Assembly (NCBI GenBank): GCA_030831705.1 | Contig: JAURKO010000141.1 | Location: forward strand, 1-33,627 | Direction: 5' to 3' | DNA: 33,627 bases | Source: Daejeonella sp. | Lineage (GTDB): Bacteria > Bacteroidota > Bacteroidia > Sphingobacteriales > Sphingobacteriaceae | Program-made: the position numbers and the translations under genes | The notes under the pieces: model-generated | Database searches by the model: none | What the model was told of the DNA's origin: nothing | The model's input: only the letters and a program-made list of their open reading frames with translations | Shown here: piece after piece, positions 24,861 to 33,273 of the stretch | Layout of the letters: every line of letters begins with the position of its first letter | Numbering within the stretch: position 1 is the stretch's first letter

Positions 24861-26246
24861 ATGAATTATTCTACATTAAAGAAAGCCCTCGTGTTTTCAT
24901 TAGTAGCTCTGCTGGGCCTCGGTGAGGTTTCGGTAGCACAAGATGCTACTAGCTCTTCAGCCAAAGTGTTTGGTGGAAGGGCCCAGTACAGAACCTGGAG
25001 TTTAGGTGTCAATGCTGGAGTTCTTGCACCTGTTGTTATGGTGGGTGGAACTAATGATTTTTCTAACTGGAGTCCAACTTTAGGATATGGCCTGACATTA
25101 AGAAAGCAATTAGATCATATTTTCGGTGTTCAATTAGGATATCAGTCAGGTCAGCTTTCGTATGATAATGGTGGTGCTACAGTTAACCTTGGTCTAGGAT
25201 CACGTACTGATGGAATCACACAAATCAGCAGTGCAGTTGATTTAACTGGTGTTGCAAACGTTGGATCGATTGATTTCTTAAAAAGAGAAAACTCTTTAAA
25301 TTTCAATCTGAAAGCTGGTCTTGGTAGAGTTGCTTACAACTGGAAAGAAATTAATCCTAATGCAACTCCTGCAAAAGGAACTTATGGTCCTAACAAAGAT
25401 CGTAATAACATCCGCGACATCTATGTTCCAGTTGGTGCTTCTGTGAAATTTAAAGTTTCTGATCGTACTAATTTCGATCTTGGTTACACCATGAATTTCT
25501 TAGATGCTGATAATCTTGATGGTACCAAAGGAAAAGGTTTCACAAGAGACAAGTGGTCTTATGCTTCTGCAGGTGTTGAATTCTCATTGGGTTCTAAAGC
25601 TAAATCAAATTTAGATTGGGTTAACCCACTTGCCATGATGTATGATGAATTAAAAGATCCAACATTACGTCAGGAAGTTGAAGCATTAAAAGGTCGTGTA
25701 AGCGCACTTGAAGCTGCTGATCTGTTAAAAGATTCAGATGGTGATGGTGTTGCTGACAAATTAGACAAATGTCCAAATACTGAAGCTGGAATTAAAGTTG
25801 ATGGTTCTGGATGTCCTCTAGATGTTGATGCTGATGGTATTCCTGATTCAAAAGATGCTTGTCCTACTGTTAAAGGTATCGCAAGATTGAATGGATGTCC
25901 TGAGTTTGCAGCAGCTGGTCCTGTTGTTCCAATTCAGTTTGAGTTTAACTCTTCTGTTTTAAGAACTTCAGCTTATTCAGTTCTTGACGGATTAGCTTCT
26001 TCATTAAAAGCAAATACATCTGCTGTTGTTCAGTTAGACGGTCACGCTTCTGCTGAAGGTACTGAAGAATATAACATGACTTTATCAAGAGACAGAGCAA
26101 ATTCAGTTAAAACCTATATGGTAAATGCTGGTATTGCTTCGAACAGAATTGCTACTACTGCATATGGCGAAAGCCGTCCGGTTGCATCTAATGCAACTGA
26201 AGCAGGACGTACTCAAAATCGTCGTGTTGAAATCAAACAACAATAA
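24861..26246 (+). CDS. OmpA-family outer membrane protein with TSP3 repeats
   Basis: Outer membrane beta-barrel with peptidoglycan-binding tail, 461 residues. Order: signal peptide (about 1-25, cleaved near SVAQD), an eight-stranded-type barrel (about 30-255, glycine and aromatic alternation, ending GVEFSLG), a short coiled helix (LRQEVEALKGRVSALEA), two thrombospondin type-3 calcium repeats (DSDGDGVADKLDKCP and DVDADGIPDSKDACP with paired cysteines), and the OmpA-like C-terminal domain (IQFEFNSSVL, LDGHASAEGTEEYN, LSRDRANSVKTYMV, QNRRVEI), which contacts diaminopimelate. Codons are strongly biased (GCT, GGT, GTT, TCT, AAA), unlike neighbouring genes and typical of very highly expressed genes. 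A TTG at 24837 would extend the frame but the ATG starts the signal peptide cleanly. Flanked by a full promoter and a very strong terminator. Confidence 0.96.
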   Translation: MNYSTLKKALVFSLVALLGLGEVSVAQDATSSSAKVFGGRAQYRTWSLGVNAGVLAPVVMVGGTNDFSNWSPTLGYGLTLRKQLDHIFGVQLGYQSGQLSYDNGGATVNLGLGSRTDGITQISSAVDLTGVANVGSIDFLKRENSLNFNLKAGLGRVAYNWKEINPNATPAKGTYGPNKDRNNIRDIYVPVGASVKFKVSDRTNFDLGYTMNFLDADNLDGTKGKGFTRDKWSYASAGVEFSLGSKAKSNLDWVNPLAMMYDELKDPTLRQEVEALKGRVSALEAADLLKDSDGDGVADKLDKCPNTEAGIKVDGSGCPLDVDADGIPDSKDACPTVKGIARLNGCPEFAAAGPVVPIQFEFNSSVLRTSAYSVLDGLASSLKANTSAVVQLDGHASAEGTEEYNMTLSRDRANSVKTYMVNAGIASNRIATTAYGESRPVASNATEAGRTQNRRVEIKQQ

Positions 26247-26271
26247 ACAATATTGTATATAAGCATATTGT

Positions 26272-26320
26272 AAAAAAAGAATCCCGTGTCGAACTTTCGA
26301 CACGGGATTCTTTTTTTTTT
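26272..26320 (+). terminator. Very strong intrinsic terminator after the OmpA gene
   Basis: A 14-bp perfect GC-rich stem (GAATCCCGTGTCGA at 26279-26292 with its complement 26297-26310), loop ACTT, extended by seven A:U pairs, then ten T. The A-run and T-run make it potentially bidirectional. Confidence 0.93.
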
Positions 26321-26334
26321 AATAATTTCGAGGT

Positions 26335-26472
26335 ATGTATTTTTTCAGAAAGCACGATCCTAACAGGCCTTCAAGTTTCAATCTGAAGGTTATGCACATA
26401 ATTAATACTGTTGCAATTCTGCTATTTCTTGGGGGTATCATTTACAAACTATTGGAGTGGTATGTGTTTTAA
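26335..26472 (+). CDS. 45-aa single-span membrane miniprotein
   Basis: A short open frame between the OmpA terminator and ridA. It starts MYFFRKHDPNRPSSFNLK, a basic cytoplasmic-type head with a DPNRP motif, and continues VMHIINTVAILLFLGG into a single transmembrane helix (about residues 22-38) and a short amphipathic tail ending EWYVF. The pattern 'KDPNRP...N.K.MH.IN..AI..FL' recalls small Bacteroidota proteins I have seen annotated as DUF6728 or hypothetical; that match is from memory. GAGGT lies directly ahead of the ATG, a rare purine-rich leader here. It is preceded by 14 bases after the terminator T-run and followed by 64 bases to ridA, so an operon with ridA is possible. Function unknown. 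Confidence 0.65.
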   Translation: MYFFRKHDPNRPSSFNLKVMHIINTVAILLFLGGIIYKLLEWYVF

Positions 26473-26536
26473 GATTTAGTAGAGGGGTTATTAAATCGTC
26501 TTAATGGATTCCCATTTTGACAAGTAATTGTAAATC

Positions 26537-26917
26537 ATGAAGTCAATTGTTTATACCGATAATGCTCCTGCACCAATTGGGCCTTATAGTCAGGCTGTGC
26601 TAACGGGAAATATGTTATTTATATCAGGTCAGATTGCAATTGACCCTGCAACAAACCAGGTGATTAATGGAAGTATTGGCGATGAAGCACGACAAGTTAT
26701 GAAGAATTTGGAGGCTCTATTATCAGCATCCGACCTGTCATTCGAAAGTGTGGTTAAAGCCACCATTTTCTTAAGTGACATGAACCATTTTGCCGAAGTC
26801 AATGAAATCTATGGTTCTTACTTTATTTCAAATTTTCCGGCAAGAGAAACTGTTGCTGTTCTTGGATTACCCAAAAATGTCAATGTAGAAATATCAATGA
26901 TTGCAGTTAAGGCCTGA
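26537..26917 (+). CDS. ridA: RidA family 2-iminobutanoate/2-iminopropanoate deaminase
   Basis: Hydrolyses reactive enamine/imine intermediates released by PLP enzymes such as threonine dehydratase; cytoplasmic trimer. The 126-residue protein has the full family pattern: APAPIGPYSQAV at the N-terminus, LFISGQIAIDP, QVMKNLEALL, VVKATIFLSDM, and FPARETVAVLGLP, where Arg103 is the substrate carboxylate-binding arginine, ending VEISMIAVKA. The next gene begins two bases after its stop. Confidence 0.95.
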   Translation: MKSIVYTDNAPAPIGPYSQAVLTGNMLFISGQIAIDPATNQVINGSIGDEARQVMKNLEALLSASDLSFESVVKATIFLSDMNHFAEVNEIYGSYFISNFPARETVAVLGLPKNVNVEISMIAVKA

Positions 26918-26919
26918 AA

Positions 26920-27849
26920 TTGAAAGCTGGCAGACTAAAGTATTTTTTGGCTGCAGTTTTATCTGTGGTAATCTGGGGGTTTTTCTCTATCCCGCTTCGT
27001 AAAATACAACTTTATCCTTCAGATGAAATACTATATTACAGATTATTTACCTCTTTAATATTAACATGGGGTTTTATTTTACTGTTTCGAATTAAGCAGA
27101 TAAAATTAGATCTAGATTATTTTTACTCTCTAAGCCATAAAGACCGCAACAAGTTTATAATTCTTTGCCTCTTATCAGGGCTATTAATAAGTGGGAATTG
27201 GTTTACCTATATTTATGCAGTAAACAATGTCAATTTAAAGTCGGCAGCATTTGCCTACATGGTTTGCCCACTGATTACATCCCTTGCAGGTTTTTTGATT
27301 CTTAATGAGCATCTTGGTAGATTTAAGCTTATTGCACTTGGAATTGCTAGTCTAAGTATTTTTATTCTGGCACAAGGTTCTATGAGGGATGTATTATGGT
27401 CTATATTTATTGCAGCGCTCTATACTTTCTTCCTGATTGTTCAAAAGGTATTGAATAAGGTCGACAAGTTTAATATGCTGGGCCTTCAACTATTGATTGC
27501 CTCAATATTCATATTTCCTTTTTATATGTTTAGTTTTGACAGTTTTCCTTCAGACACTTATTTCTGGATAAATATCCTGATAATTGCAATTTTCTTTACA
27601 ATAATACCGTTGTATTTAAGTCTTTATGCGCTCATTGGTATGCCCTCTTCTACCTTAGGGATCATTATTTATCTTAACCCTATTGTTGCTTTTGCAGTTG
27701 CATTTTTCTACTTTCACGAAGAAATAAGTTTGCATCAGCTATATGCTTACTTGTTGCTATTTATTGCTATTGTAGTTTTTAACTGGAATATAATAAGAGA
27801 AATAATTTTTAAAGTTCCGGCTAATGATTTGCCGGAGATTACTCCCTAA
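26920..27849 (+). CDS. EamA/RarD-like drug/metabolite transporter
   Basis: A 309-residue inner membrane protein of ten predicted transmembrane segments in the EamA/DMT superfamily. Features match the RarD branch: VVIWGFFSIPLRKIQ in TM1, the SGNWFTYIYAVNN stretch, SAAFAYMVCPLITSLAGFLILNEHL in the first EamA unit, and SSTLGIIIYLNPIVAFAVAFF with FHEEI in the second. Substrate unknown. The only usable start is TTG two bases after ridA's stop; no in-frame ATG precedes TM2-TM3. The Cys in VCPL and the acidic NEHL are the usual RarD landmarks. Coupled to ridA upstream and recG downstream. Confidence 0.85.
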   Translation: MKAGRLKYFLAAVLSVVIWGFFSIPLRKIQLYPSDEILYYRLFTSLILTWGFILLFRIKQIKLDLDYFYSLSHKDRNKFIILCLLSGLLISGNWFTYIYAVNNVNLKSAAFAYMVCPLITSLAGFLILNEHLGRFKLIALGIASLSIFILAQGSMRDVLWSIFIAALYTFFLIVQKVLNKVDKFNMLGLQLLIASIFIFPFYMFSFDSFPSDTYFWINILIIAIFFTIIPLYLSLYALIGMPSSTLGIIIYLNPIVAFAVAFFYFHEEISLHQLYAYLLLFIAIVVFNWNIIREIIFKVPANDLPEITP

Positions 27850-27854
27850 CTGGA

Positions 27855-29960
27855 TTGACAGAGCAAATCTTAAAAACTCCTATTGAGTATTTAAAAGGTA
27901 TAGGTTCTCAGCGTGCAGAGATTCTTAAGAAGGATCTTGAGATCTTTACCTATGACGACCTTTTGAATTATTATCCGTTCCGGTATATAGATAGAACCCG
28001 TTTTTATAAGATTCGTGAGCTTAGTCCCGATTTACCCTCAGTGCAAATTCTTGGAAGGATCATTTCAAAAGAAGTGTTGGGCGAAAAGCATACAAAAAGG
28101 CTTGTTGCCCGCTTTAAGGATGATACAGGAAGTATAGAATTAGTATGGTTTCAAAGTATTCGATGGATTGATAAAATTATTCAACCAGGGTCTGTATTTA
28201 TCGCCTTTGGTAAACCTGTAATATTTAACGGACACTTTTCCATCTCGCACCCCGAACTTGAACCTTATCAACCTAATATAGAAAATAAAGGTAATTTAAC
28301 CCTCCAGCCAGTTTATAGCTCCACTGAAAAATTAAAGCAATTCAACCTTGACAGTAAGGGTATTCAAAGAGCTCTGGCTGTACTAATAGATCAGGTAATC
28401 AGGCAAATAAAAGAAACTCTGCCTGAATATTTATTGAAAAGTCATAAGCTAATTAGCTTACAAAAAGCTTTGTATAATATTCATTTTCCAGAAAACAGTC
28501 AAATACTTAAGGATGCAGAGATTCGTTTAAAATTTGATGAGTTGTTTTTTATACAATTAAAACTTTTACGGACTAAACTTTTACGGACTCAGAAATTTAA
28601 AGGTGCTGTCTTTAATAATGTCGGTGATAATTTTAACACGTTTTATTCAGAAAAATTACCTTTTAAACTCACTGATGCCCAAAAGCGTGTAATTAAGGAA
28701 ATTAGGCAGGATACTCAGCGAGGAGTTCAAATGAATCGGCTGCTCCAGGGTGATGTGGGTAGTGGAAAGACTGTGGTAGCTTTAATGATCATGCTTTTGG
28801 CAATAGACAATGGCTATCAGGCATGTATAATGGCGCCTACTGAGATTCTAGCTCAGCAACATTACTTGTCAATTAAAAGCCTGTTAGGCGATGACTTTAT
28901 CAATTTGGAAATACTGACAGGGTCTACTTTGAAAAAGGCTAGGGTAAGTCTTCATCAGCGCTTGGAGAATGGTGAACTTGATATTCTTGTTGGGACACAT
29001 GCATTAATTGAAGATGTAGTTAAGTTTAAAAATCTGGGACTTGTAGTGATTGATGAACAACATCGATTTGGAGTGGAGCAGCGGGCAAAATTATGGCGCA
29101 AAAATGTGATTCCACCTCATGTTTTGGTAATGACAGCAACTCCAATTCCACGTACATTAGCCATGACTCTTTATGGAGATCTTGATGTTTCAATTATCAA
29201 TGAACTTCCAGCGGGAAGAAAACCAATTAAGACTGTTCATTTATTTCATAGCCAACGCTTGAGGATGTTTGGTTTTATGCGTGAAGAGATTGCCAAAGGC
29301 AGGCAAATTTATATTGTTTACCCTTTGATTAAAGAAAGTGAAAAGCTTGATCTTTTATATCTTGAGGCAGGAATTGAATCCATTAATGATGAGTTTCCGA
29401 TGCCTGAATATCAGATCAGTATTGTTCATGGTAAACTGGCAGCTAAGGATAAAGCTTCAGAAATGCAGCGTTTTGTAAAAGGGGAAACACAGATTATGGT
29501 AGCTACAACTGTAATTGAAGTTGGAGTCAACGTACCAAATGCCAGTGTAATGATTATTGAAAATGCCGAGCGCTTCGGTTTATCTCAACTACATCAATTA
29601 CGTGGAAGGGTTGGCAGGGGTGCTGAACAATCATTTTGTATTTTAATGTCAGGAAACAAGTTAAGTAGTGATGCCAGAACTCGATTGGAAACAATGGTAA
29701 GAACCATCGATGGCTTTGAGATCGCAGAAATTGATCTTCAGCTCAGAGGTCCGGGAAATATTGAAGGAACGCGGCAAAGTGGAGTGCTTGATTTAAAATT
29801 AGCCGATCTTAGCATAGATCAGAAACTTTTAGCCGAAGCCCGGGAAACTGTTATAAAGGTTCTTGAGGATGATCCTGAATTAAAAAATGAATCAAATCTA
29901 CTATTGAGACAGTATTTTGAACAGAAATCAGCTGGAATCAGCTGGGACAAAATATCCTAA
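27855..29960 (+). CDS. recG: ATP-dependent DNA helicase RecG
   Basis: Branch-migration helicase that reverses stalled forks and processes Holliday junctions and R-loops. The 701-residue protein has an N-terminal helical and OB 'wedge' domain (about 1-240, IEYLKGIGSQRAEILKK, YPFRYIDRTRF), then the SF2 motor: motif I GDVGSGKTVVA (about 295-305), Ia MAPTEILAQQHY, motif II VVIDEQHRFGVEQR (about 398; DEQH in place of DEAD), III MTATPIPRTLAMT, IV region IYIVYPLI, V TVIEVGVNVPNAS, VI QLRGRVGRG. It begins at a TTG five bases after the EamA stop; there is no in-frame ATG upstream of the conserved N-terminus. Length and all motifs are normal. Confidence 0.97.
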   Translation: MTEQILKTPIEYLKGIGSQRAEILKKDLEIFTYDDLLNYYPFRYIDRTRFYKIRELSPDLPSVQILGRIISKEVLGEKHTKRLVARFKDDTGSIELVWFQSIRWIDKIIQPGSVFIAFGKPVIFNGHFSISHPELEPYQPNIENKGNLTLQPVYSSTEKLKQFNLDSKGIQRALAVLIDQVIRQIKETLPEYLLKSHKLISLQKALYNIHFPENSQILKDAEIRLKFDELFFIQLKLLRTKLLRTQKFKGAVFNNVGDNFNTFYSEKLPFKLTDAQKRVIKEIRQDTQRGVQMNRLLQGDVGSGKTVVALMIMLLAIDNGYQACIMAPTEILAQQHYLSIKSLLGDDFINLEILTGSTLKKARVSLHQRLENGELDILVGTHALIEDVVKFKNLGLVVIDEQHRFGVEQRAKLWRKNVIPPHVLVMTATPIPRTLAMTLYGDLDVSIINELPAGRKPIKTVHLFHSQRLRMFGFMREEIAKGRQIYIVYPLIKESEKLDLLYLEAGIESINDEFPMPEYQISIVHGKLAAKDKASEMQRFVKGETQIMVATTVIEVGVNVPNASVMIIENAERFGLSQLHQLRGRVGRGAEQSFCILMSGNKLSSDARTRLETMVRTIDGFEIAEIDLQLRGPGNIEGTRQSGVLDLKLADLSIDQKLLAEARETVIKVLEDDPELKNESNLLLRQYFEQKSAGISWDKIS

Positions 29961-29996
29961 AACAGTGATTTTAAAAAATGTTGTAATCTGTATAAA

Positions 29997-31376
29997 ATGA
30001 AATTCTATAAAGTTCTGTTACCAGCTCTTTTTATTGGAGCTTCACTATTTGCGCAAAATACTGACTCTCTAATAATCCGAAGGATTCATGATGAGGCTCT
30101 GGCCGATGGTCATGCTTATACTAATCTGGCTTATTTATGTAAAAAAATCGGACCCAGGTTAAGTGGCTCTCTGAATGCGCAAAAATCTGTCGAGTGGACA
30201 AAAAAGCTTATGGAAGACTATGGTTTTGATAGGGTCTATCTTCAGGAAATTATGGTCCCAGTTTGGGAACGAGGAGCAAAAGAAGTGGCTTATATTATTG
30301 AGGGTAATACGAAAATACCAGTGCCTATCGCTGCCCTTGGTGGTTCTATTGCAAGCCCCCTGAAAGGTTTAAGTGCTCCAATCTTGGAAGTCCGGAGTTT
30401 TGAAGAATTAAAAGGGTTAGGTGAACAAGTTGTAAAAGGCAAAATCATATTTTTCAACCGGCCTTTTGATCCTAAGTTTGTAAATACCTTCGATGCATAC
30501 GGGGGTGCTGTCAATCAGCGCGGTCAGGGGGCAATTGAAGCTGCAAAACTTGGAGCTGTTGGAGTTATCGTTCGCTCTATGTCAAGTGTTGTTGATGATT
30601 TTCCACATACCGGAGGAATGCGTTATCAGGATGGTGTAACAAAAATTCCAGCTGCTGCTATCAGCACAAAAGCTGCTAATTTATTGAGCCAGAAATTAAA
30701 GCTTCGAAAACTACCTGTTATTCAATTTTATTTTAAGATTAACTGTCGCACCTTACCTGATGCGGTATCCTATAATGTGATCGGTGAGATTCTAGGAAGT
30801 GAAAACCCTGACGGAATAATCACGGTTGGTGGGCACCTTGATTCATGGGATCTTGCTGAAGGTGCTCATGATGATGGAACCGGAATTGTACAATCAATTG
30901 AGGTTTTGAGAATCTTTAAGGCATTAAACATTAAGCCAAAAAACACCATAAGGGCAGTAATGTTTATGAATGAAGAAAATGGATTGCGCGGTGGCGCTAA
31001 ATATGCAGAGCTTGCCAGGCAGAAAAATGAAAAGCATATTGCAGCCATGGAATCTGATGAAGGTGGATTCACACCGCGTGGATTCTCTATCGAAGGAGCC
31101 CCGGAAGCGCTAGCTCATTTTTCTAAGTGGAAACCACTTCTTGAACCTTATCAGGTAGATCGTATTAAAAGCGGAGGAAGTGGAGCTGATATCGGACCTT
31201 TGCGCGGTATTCCCGGAATAGTTTTGATTGGCTTCAGGCCAGATGCACAGCGTTATTTTGATTTGCATCACTCAAGTAATGATGTGTTTGAAAATGTTAA
31301 CAAGCGTGAATTGGAACTCGGAGCTGCTTCCATGGCTAGTTTGATCTATCTGATTGATCAGTACGGTACGCGATAG
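29997..31376 (+). CDS. M28 family zinc peptidase with PA domain (PGCP-like), secreted
   Basis: Exported aminopeptidase/carboxypeptidase of 459 residues. Signal peptide 1-19 (LLPALFIGASLFAQ). A PA insert spans about 105-245 (GKIIFFNRPFDP, GAVGVIVRSMSS). The dimetal M28 catalytic core is complete: GGHLDSWD with His280, the bridging Asp292 in GAHDDGTG, catalytic Glu326 and metal Glu327 in MFMNEENG, Asp in MESDEGG and His in YFDLHHSSNDVFE. The order and spacing resemble plasma glutamate carboxypeptidase (CPQ) more than PSMA. It likely degrades peptides in the periplasm. It follows recG by 36 bases and its stop is 34 bases before the MFS exporter. Confidence 0.95.
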   Translation: MKFYKVLLPALFIGASLFAQNTDSLIIRRIHDEALADGHAYTNLAYLCKKIGPRLSGSLNAQKSVEWTKKLMEDYGFDRVYLQEIMVPVWERGAKEVAYIIEGNTKIPVPIAALGGSIASPLKGLSAPILEVRSFEELKGLGEQVVKGKIIFFNRPFDPKFVNTFDAYGGAVNQRGQGAIEAAKLGAVGVIVRSMSSVVDDFPHTGGMRYQDGVTKIPAAAISTKAANLLSQKLKLRKLPVIQFYFKINCRTLPDAVSYNVIGEILGSENPDGIITVGGHLDSWDLAEGAHDDGTGIVQSIEVLRIFKALNIKPKNTIRAVMFMNEENGLRGGAKYAELARQKNEKHIAAMESDEGGFTPRGFSIEGAPEALAHFSKWKPLLEPYQVDRIKSGGSGADIGPLRGIPGIVLIGFRPDAQRYFDLHHSSNDVFENVNKRELELGAASMASLIYLIDQYGTR

Positions 31377-31410
31377 TTATGAGTATGAATAGCTTATTAT
31401 ATAGTATTTG

Positions 31411-32685
31411 ATGACTGAATCCGCGTCCTTACTGGTTAAAAGTGATCCCTACATCGCCATGCGTTTTCCGGAGTTCCGCTCCTATCTGACTATGCGTTTT
31501 TTATTCACTTTCGCCTATCAGGTACAGGCTGTTGTTGTTGGATGGCATATTTATCAGCTGACCAAAGATCCGCTTTCTCTGGGGCTTATTGGCCTTGCAG
31601 AGGCTATCCCATCGATAACCGTGACTCTTTATGGTGGGTATATTGCCGATAAATCGGATAAAAAGAAGTTAATGATCTGGATCATCCTTGCGATGCTGCT
31701 ATCAAGTTTTGTGCTGGCACTTGTATCTAGTCCTGAGGGTTTAAAGTATTTGGGACGTAAATCTGTCATTTTGATTATGTATCTGATGATATTTTTTGTG
31801 GGAATGGCCAGAGGATTTTACTCACCTACCGCCTTTACATTAATGGCTCAGATTATACCCAGAGCTCATTATGCAAATTCATCGACCTGGAACACAGGAA
31901 TCTGGCAGGTTGCTTCCATTATGGGGCCTGCGGTTGGGGGCTTATTGTATGCTTTCAGTGGTATTACAGCCTGTTTTGTAGTGATCGTCAGTTTCATGGC
32001 GATGGCATTAGCATGTATCGTATTTTTTGTTAAAAATTATCCACCTCAGTTTGTACCCAGGGAAAATATATTTAAAAGTCTTTCAGAGGGTATCAAATTT
32101 GTCTTTAATAACAAAATGATATTAGGTGCATTAAGTCTGGATATGTTCTCTGTATTTTTTGGAGGCGCTGTTGCACTGATGCCCATTTTTGCTCATGATA
32201 TTTTAAAAGTAGGTTCTGAGGGACTTGGTTTCTTGCGTGCTGCTCCAGCTGCAGGTGCGGTAATCACGATGTTTATTATGGCTAAGTATCCGCCAATGAA
32301 CAAACCCTGGAGAAACCTGTTGTTGGCTGTTGCCGGTTTTGGCATATCTATTATCTGTTTCGGACTTTCACGAAATTTTTATCTGTCTTTGGTCTGCCTT
32401 TTTTTCGAAGGAGCATTTGACAGTGTGAGTGTAATAATTCGTTCAACGATATTACAATTATTAACCCCTCAGGAAATGCGGGGTAGGGTTTCTGCCGTTA
32501 ATGGCATGTTTATTAATTCATCGAATGAAATTGGTGCATTTGAATCGGGAGCAACCGCAAAACTAATGGGGACTATTCCTTCAGTGCTTTTTGGAGGTGC
32601 TATGACACTGTTAATTGTATTTTTTACTTATTTGAAAACCAAAAAACTTGTCCCCTTGAGACTAAAACAAATCAACAAAGATTAG
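31411..32685 (+). CDS. MFS transporter, EntS/MFS_3-type exporter
   Basis: A 424-residue inner membrane exporter with twelve predicted transmembrane segments. The N-terminal block FRSYLTMRFLFTFAYQVQAVVVGWHIYQLTKDPLSLGLIGLAEAIP matches the MFS_3 family pattern (EntS and macrolide/tetracycline exporters), with the loop GGYIADKSDKKKL as MFS motif A and TPQEMRGRVSAVNGMF late in the protein. The substrate cannot be predicted. An in-frame TTG (31408) directly precedes the ATG and would add one residue only. The 3' end overlaps the converging small membrane protein gene by four bases. Confidence 0.9.
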   Translation: MTESASLLVKSDPYIAMRFPEFRSYLTMRFLFTFAYQVQAVVVGWHIYQLTKDPLSLGLIGLAEAIPSITVTLYGGYIADKSDKKKLMIWIILAMLLSSFVLALVSSPEGLKYLGRKSVILIMYLMIFFVGMARGFYSPTAFTLMAQIIPRAHYANSSTWNTGIWQVASIMGPAVGGLLYAFSGITACFVVIVSFMAMALACIVFFVKNYPPQFVPRENIFKSLSEGIKFVFNNKMILGALSLDMFSVFFGGAVALMPIFAHDILKVGSEGLGFLRAAPAAGAVITMFIMAKYPPMNKPWRNLLLAVAGFGISIICFGLSRNFYLSLVCLFFEGAFDSVSVIIRSTILQLLTPQEMRGRVSAVNGMFINSSNEIGAFESGATAKLMGTIPSVLFGGAMTLLIVFFTYLKTKKLVPLRLKQINKD

Positions 32686-32897
32686 ATTCTGTTAGTTTTA
32701 CCTAAAACGAAATAGATAATAGAGCCAAGAATTGGTGCAATCAGTATCAAAATGAGCCAGAGTAGTTTCGTGTTGGTTGGTTTGTTGCTTTTCAACAAGT
32801 CAATTAAAGTATAAATGACCAATATTGCCCATAAAATTCCAAACAGAAAACGGAAAATGTTTCCAATAAAAAGTAGAGTTATTAGTGTGATCATCAT
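32682..32897 (-). CDS. PLDc_N-type two-helix membrane protein (downstream copy)
   Basis: A 71-residue protein made of two hydrophobic helices (about residues 4-32 and 44-66) joined by a basic loop, with the PLDc_N pattern LLKSN...KLLWLILILIAPILGSIIYFVLGK. Such domains precede cardiolipin synthase catalytic domains but also occur alone, as here; the catalytic HKD motifs are absent. Two consecutive ATG codons are possible starts. A related gene lies 151 bases upstream on the same strand. Function unknown. Confidence 0.85.
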   Translation of the reverse strand: MMITLITLLFIGNIFRFLFGILWAILVIYTLIDLLKSNKPTNTKLLWLILILIAPILGSIIYFVLGKTNRI

Positions 32898-33027
32898 ATT
32901 TTTCGTTTTTTACCAAACAGTTGGAAGAGTACAGCCTAAAGATACGGCGCAATAATTATAAAAACGATTCATGCTATTTTCTGCAATTCTGTAAGAATAA
33001 ATGAACTGCAGCTGTATACAAAAGCCA

Positions 33028-33043
33028 ATGGTTTTCTAACCAT
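33028..33043. repeat. Small hairpin between the two PLDc_N genes
   Basis: ATGGTT and AACCAT flank the loop TTCT, six base pairs, six bases left of the upstream gene's stop. There is no T-run on the minus strand, so it is a poor terminator and may only slow or protect transcripts. Confidence 0.3.
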
Positions 33044-33048
33044 GAACC

Positions 33049-33273
33049 TTATCGAAATTGTTTTTGGCTCCTGCCAACAATCAAATAAAGTAATTCTCCG
33101 ATTAAAGGAACAAAAATCACAATAATAGTCCAAAGTAATTTATTGACAGGTTCGTTAAATTTTGAGCGGGTTATGTCGATGATACAATAGATTTTCAGGA
33201 TAAGCAATGGTATAATAAGCGTTAAAATAAAAATTTCTAAAGCCCCAATGTTAATGTAAAGCAAATTGTTCAT
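33049..33273 (-). CDS. PLDc_N-type two-helix membrane protein (upstream copy)
   Basis: A 74-residue relative of the downstream gene: helix one IGALEIFILTLIIPLLILKIY, loop with DITRS, and helix two ending LLWTIIVIFVPLIGELLYLIVGR, where PLIGELLYLIVGR parallels PILGSIIYFVLGK. I placed the start at the third possible codon, the ATG giving MNNLLYINIG; GTG and ATG codons up to 54 bases further upstream would put a -7-like box (TATATTTA, 33288-33295) inside the coding region. No catalytic residues; no known function. The pair looks like a tandem duplication that has diverged. Confidence 0.83.
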   Translation of the reverse strand: MNNLLYINIGALEIFILTLIIPLLILKIYCIIDITRSKFNEPVNKLLWTIIVIFVPLIGELLYLIVGRSQKQFR

